Source: Aldehydirespirator sp965204415
Lineage (GTDB): Bacteria; Actinomycetota; Acidimicrobiia; Acidimicrobiales; Aldehydirespiratoraceae
Direction: 5' to 3'
Assembly: GCA_965204415.1 (NCBI GenBank)
Contig: CBDBEL010000002.1
Span: forward strand, 310,001-374,000
Length of the DNA: 64,000 nucleotides
Every line of letters starts with the position of its first letter. Within the stretch, counting starts at the first letter, position 1. Of the stretch, positions 63,863 through 64,000 are shown piece by piece. Below the pieces are notes generated by a model, which had not been told where the DNA came from, made no database searches, and saw nothing but the letters and a program-made list of their open reading frames with translations. Made by a program: the position numbers and the translations under genes.

Positions 63863-64000
63863 CAGAAGTACCACTCGGTTCGGGGCCTGACAGGGCTCTC
63901 CCTGCCGACGCTATATCCAATGCGTGCTCGGCCTCTCTGCATACCTCGAGGTGCTGGCAGTCGCTCCAACGACACCGTCCAAGGCACAGGGGCCCAACAG
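63862..64000 (-). CDS. darT: DarT-like DNA ADP-ribosyltransferase toxin (3' end only)
   Basis: Only the last 45 codons are inside the window: a frame with 'VPWTVSLERLPAP' and ending 'SPVRPRTEWYF'. The 'VPW' segment and the 'WYF' terminus are typical of DarT C-termini, and the stop overlaps darG as in known darTG operons. The catalytic part lies beyond the window edge, so activity cannot be judged. Confidence 0.6.
   Translation of the reverse strand, partial: CWAPVPWTVSLERLPAPRGMQRGRARIGYSVGRESPVRPRTEWYF

Overview
The window is a high-GC (about 70 %), gene-dense bacterial chromosome segment. Several features point to an actinomycete, probably of the Acidimicrobiia type. These are the block topA-MFS-tmk-holB, a SigR/RsrA-like sigma/anti-sigma pair, a zinc-dependent DUF2342 protein, two F420-type LLM oxidoreductases, ClpC, frequent GTG starts, ATGA stop/start overlaps and probable leaderless promoters. 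This placement rests on gene content read by eye, not on a phylogeny.

Layout. (1) 1-5.9 kb: the end of an amidohydrolase, then on the minus strand an N-formylglutamate amidohydrolase-like enzyme, a gamma-glutamyltranspeptidase and an ATP-grasp ligase fused to a degenerate M20 peptidase domain. (2) 6.0-7.8 kb: an AAA/DUF234-like ATPase behind a palindromic promoter, then a remnant of a second ATPase. (3) 8.0-17.9 kb: a molybdenum-hydroxylase locus. It holds an FAD subunit, a fused Fe-S/molybdopterin subunit whose eight Fe-S cysteines are all replaced, an SsnA-like amidohydrolase, XdhC, a YqeB-type maturation protein and an LLM oxidoreductase. An LCP-family protein lies inside it on the other strand. 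(4) 18-23 kb: a short Tad/Flp pilus operon, then an STAS antagonist and an anti-sigma kinase. (5) 23-30.5 kb: a complete Mrp-type Na+/H+ antiporter operon on the minus strand, divergent from nhaA. (6) 30.6-49.6 kb: housekeeping genes (topA, tmk, holB, tRNA-Thr, sigma/anti-sigma, tilS, hpt, folK, a DUF2520-PanC fusion, coaX, lysS, a polyprenyl synthase, clpC). (7) 49.8-57.2 kb: a lipoprotein-HAD fusion, two LacI-type proteins (one without its DNA-binding domain), an SDR, a second LLM oxidoreductase and a GcvT-like enzyme. (8) 57.3-64 kb: a toxin-antitoxin and decay region (HigA with a HigB remnant, VapBC, a thiolase, a truncated EamA gene, a transglutaminase-like protein, an orphan RHH protein, a frameshifted nucleotidyltransferase with partners, and DarTG cut by the window edge).

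Four signals go beyond ordinary annotation. First, a roughly 130-145 bp repeat with inverted ends (repeat A) occurs at least six times, usually against stop codons. One copy forms the linker of the DUF2520-PanC fusion and another encodes the tail of the N-formylglutamate amidohydrolase. Second, a roughly 100 bp MITE-like repeat (repeat B) brackets clpC and is doubled upstream of the second LLM gene. Third, four operon junctions hold tiny ORFs of exactly 26, 26, 33 and 33 codons, joined to both neighbours by overlapping stop/start codons; at least three of them look like duplicated gene junctions. Fourth, several open, well-formed genes encode enzymes lacking key residues: the XDH-like protein, the SsnA-like amidohydrolase, the M20 domain, the HAD domain, a tyrosine-phosphatase fold and an SDR.

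I saw no rRNA, CRISPR array, intact insertion sequence or prophage.
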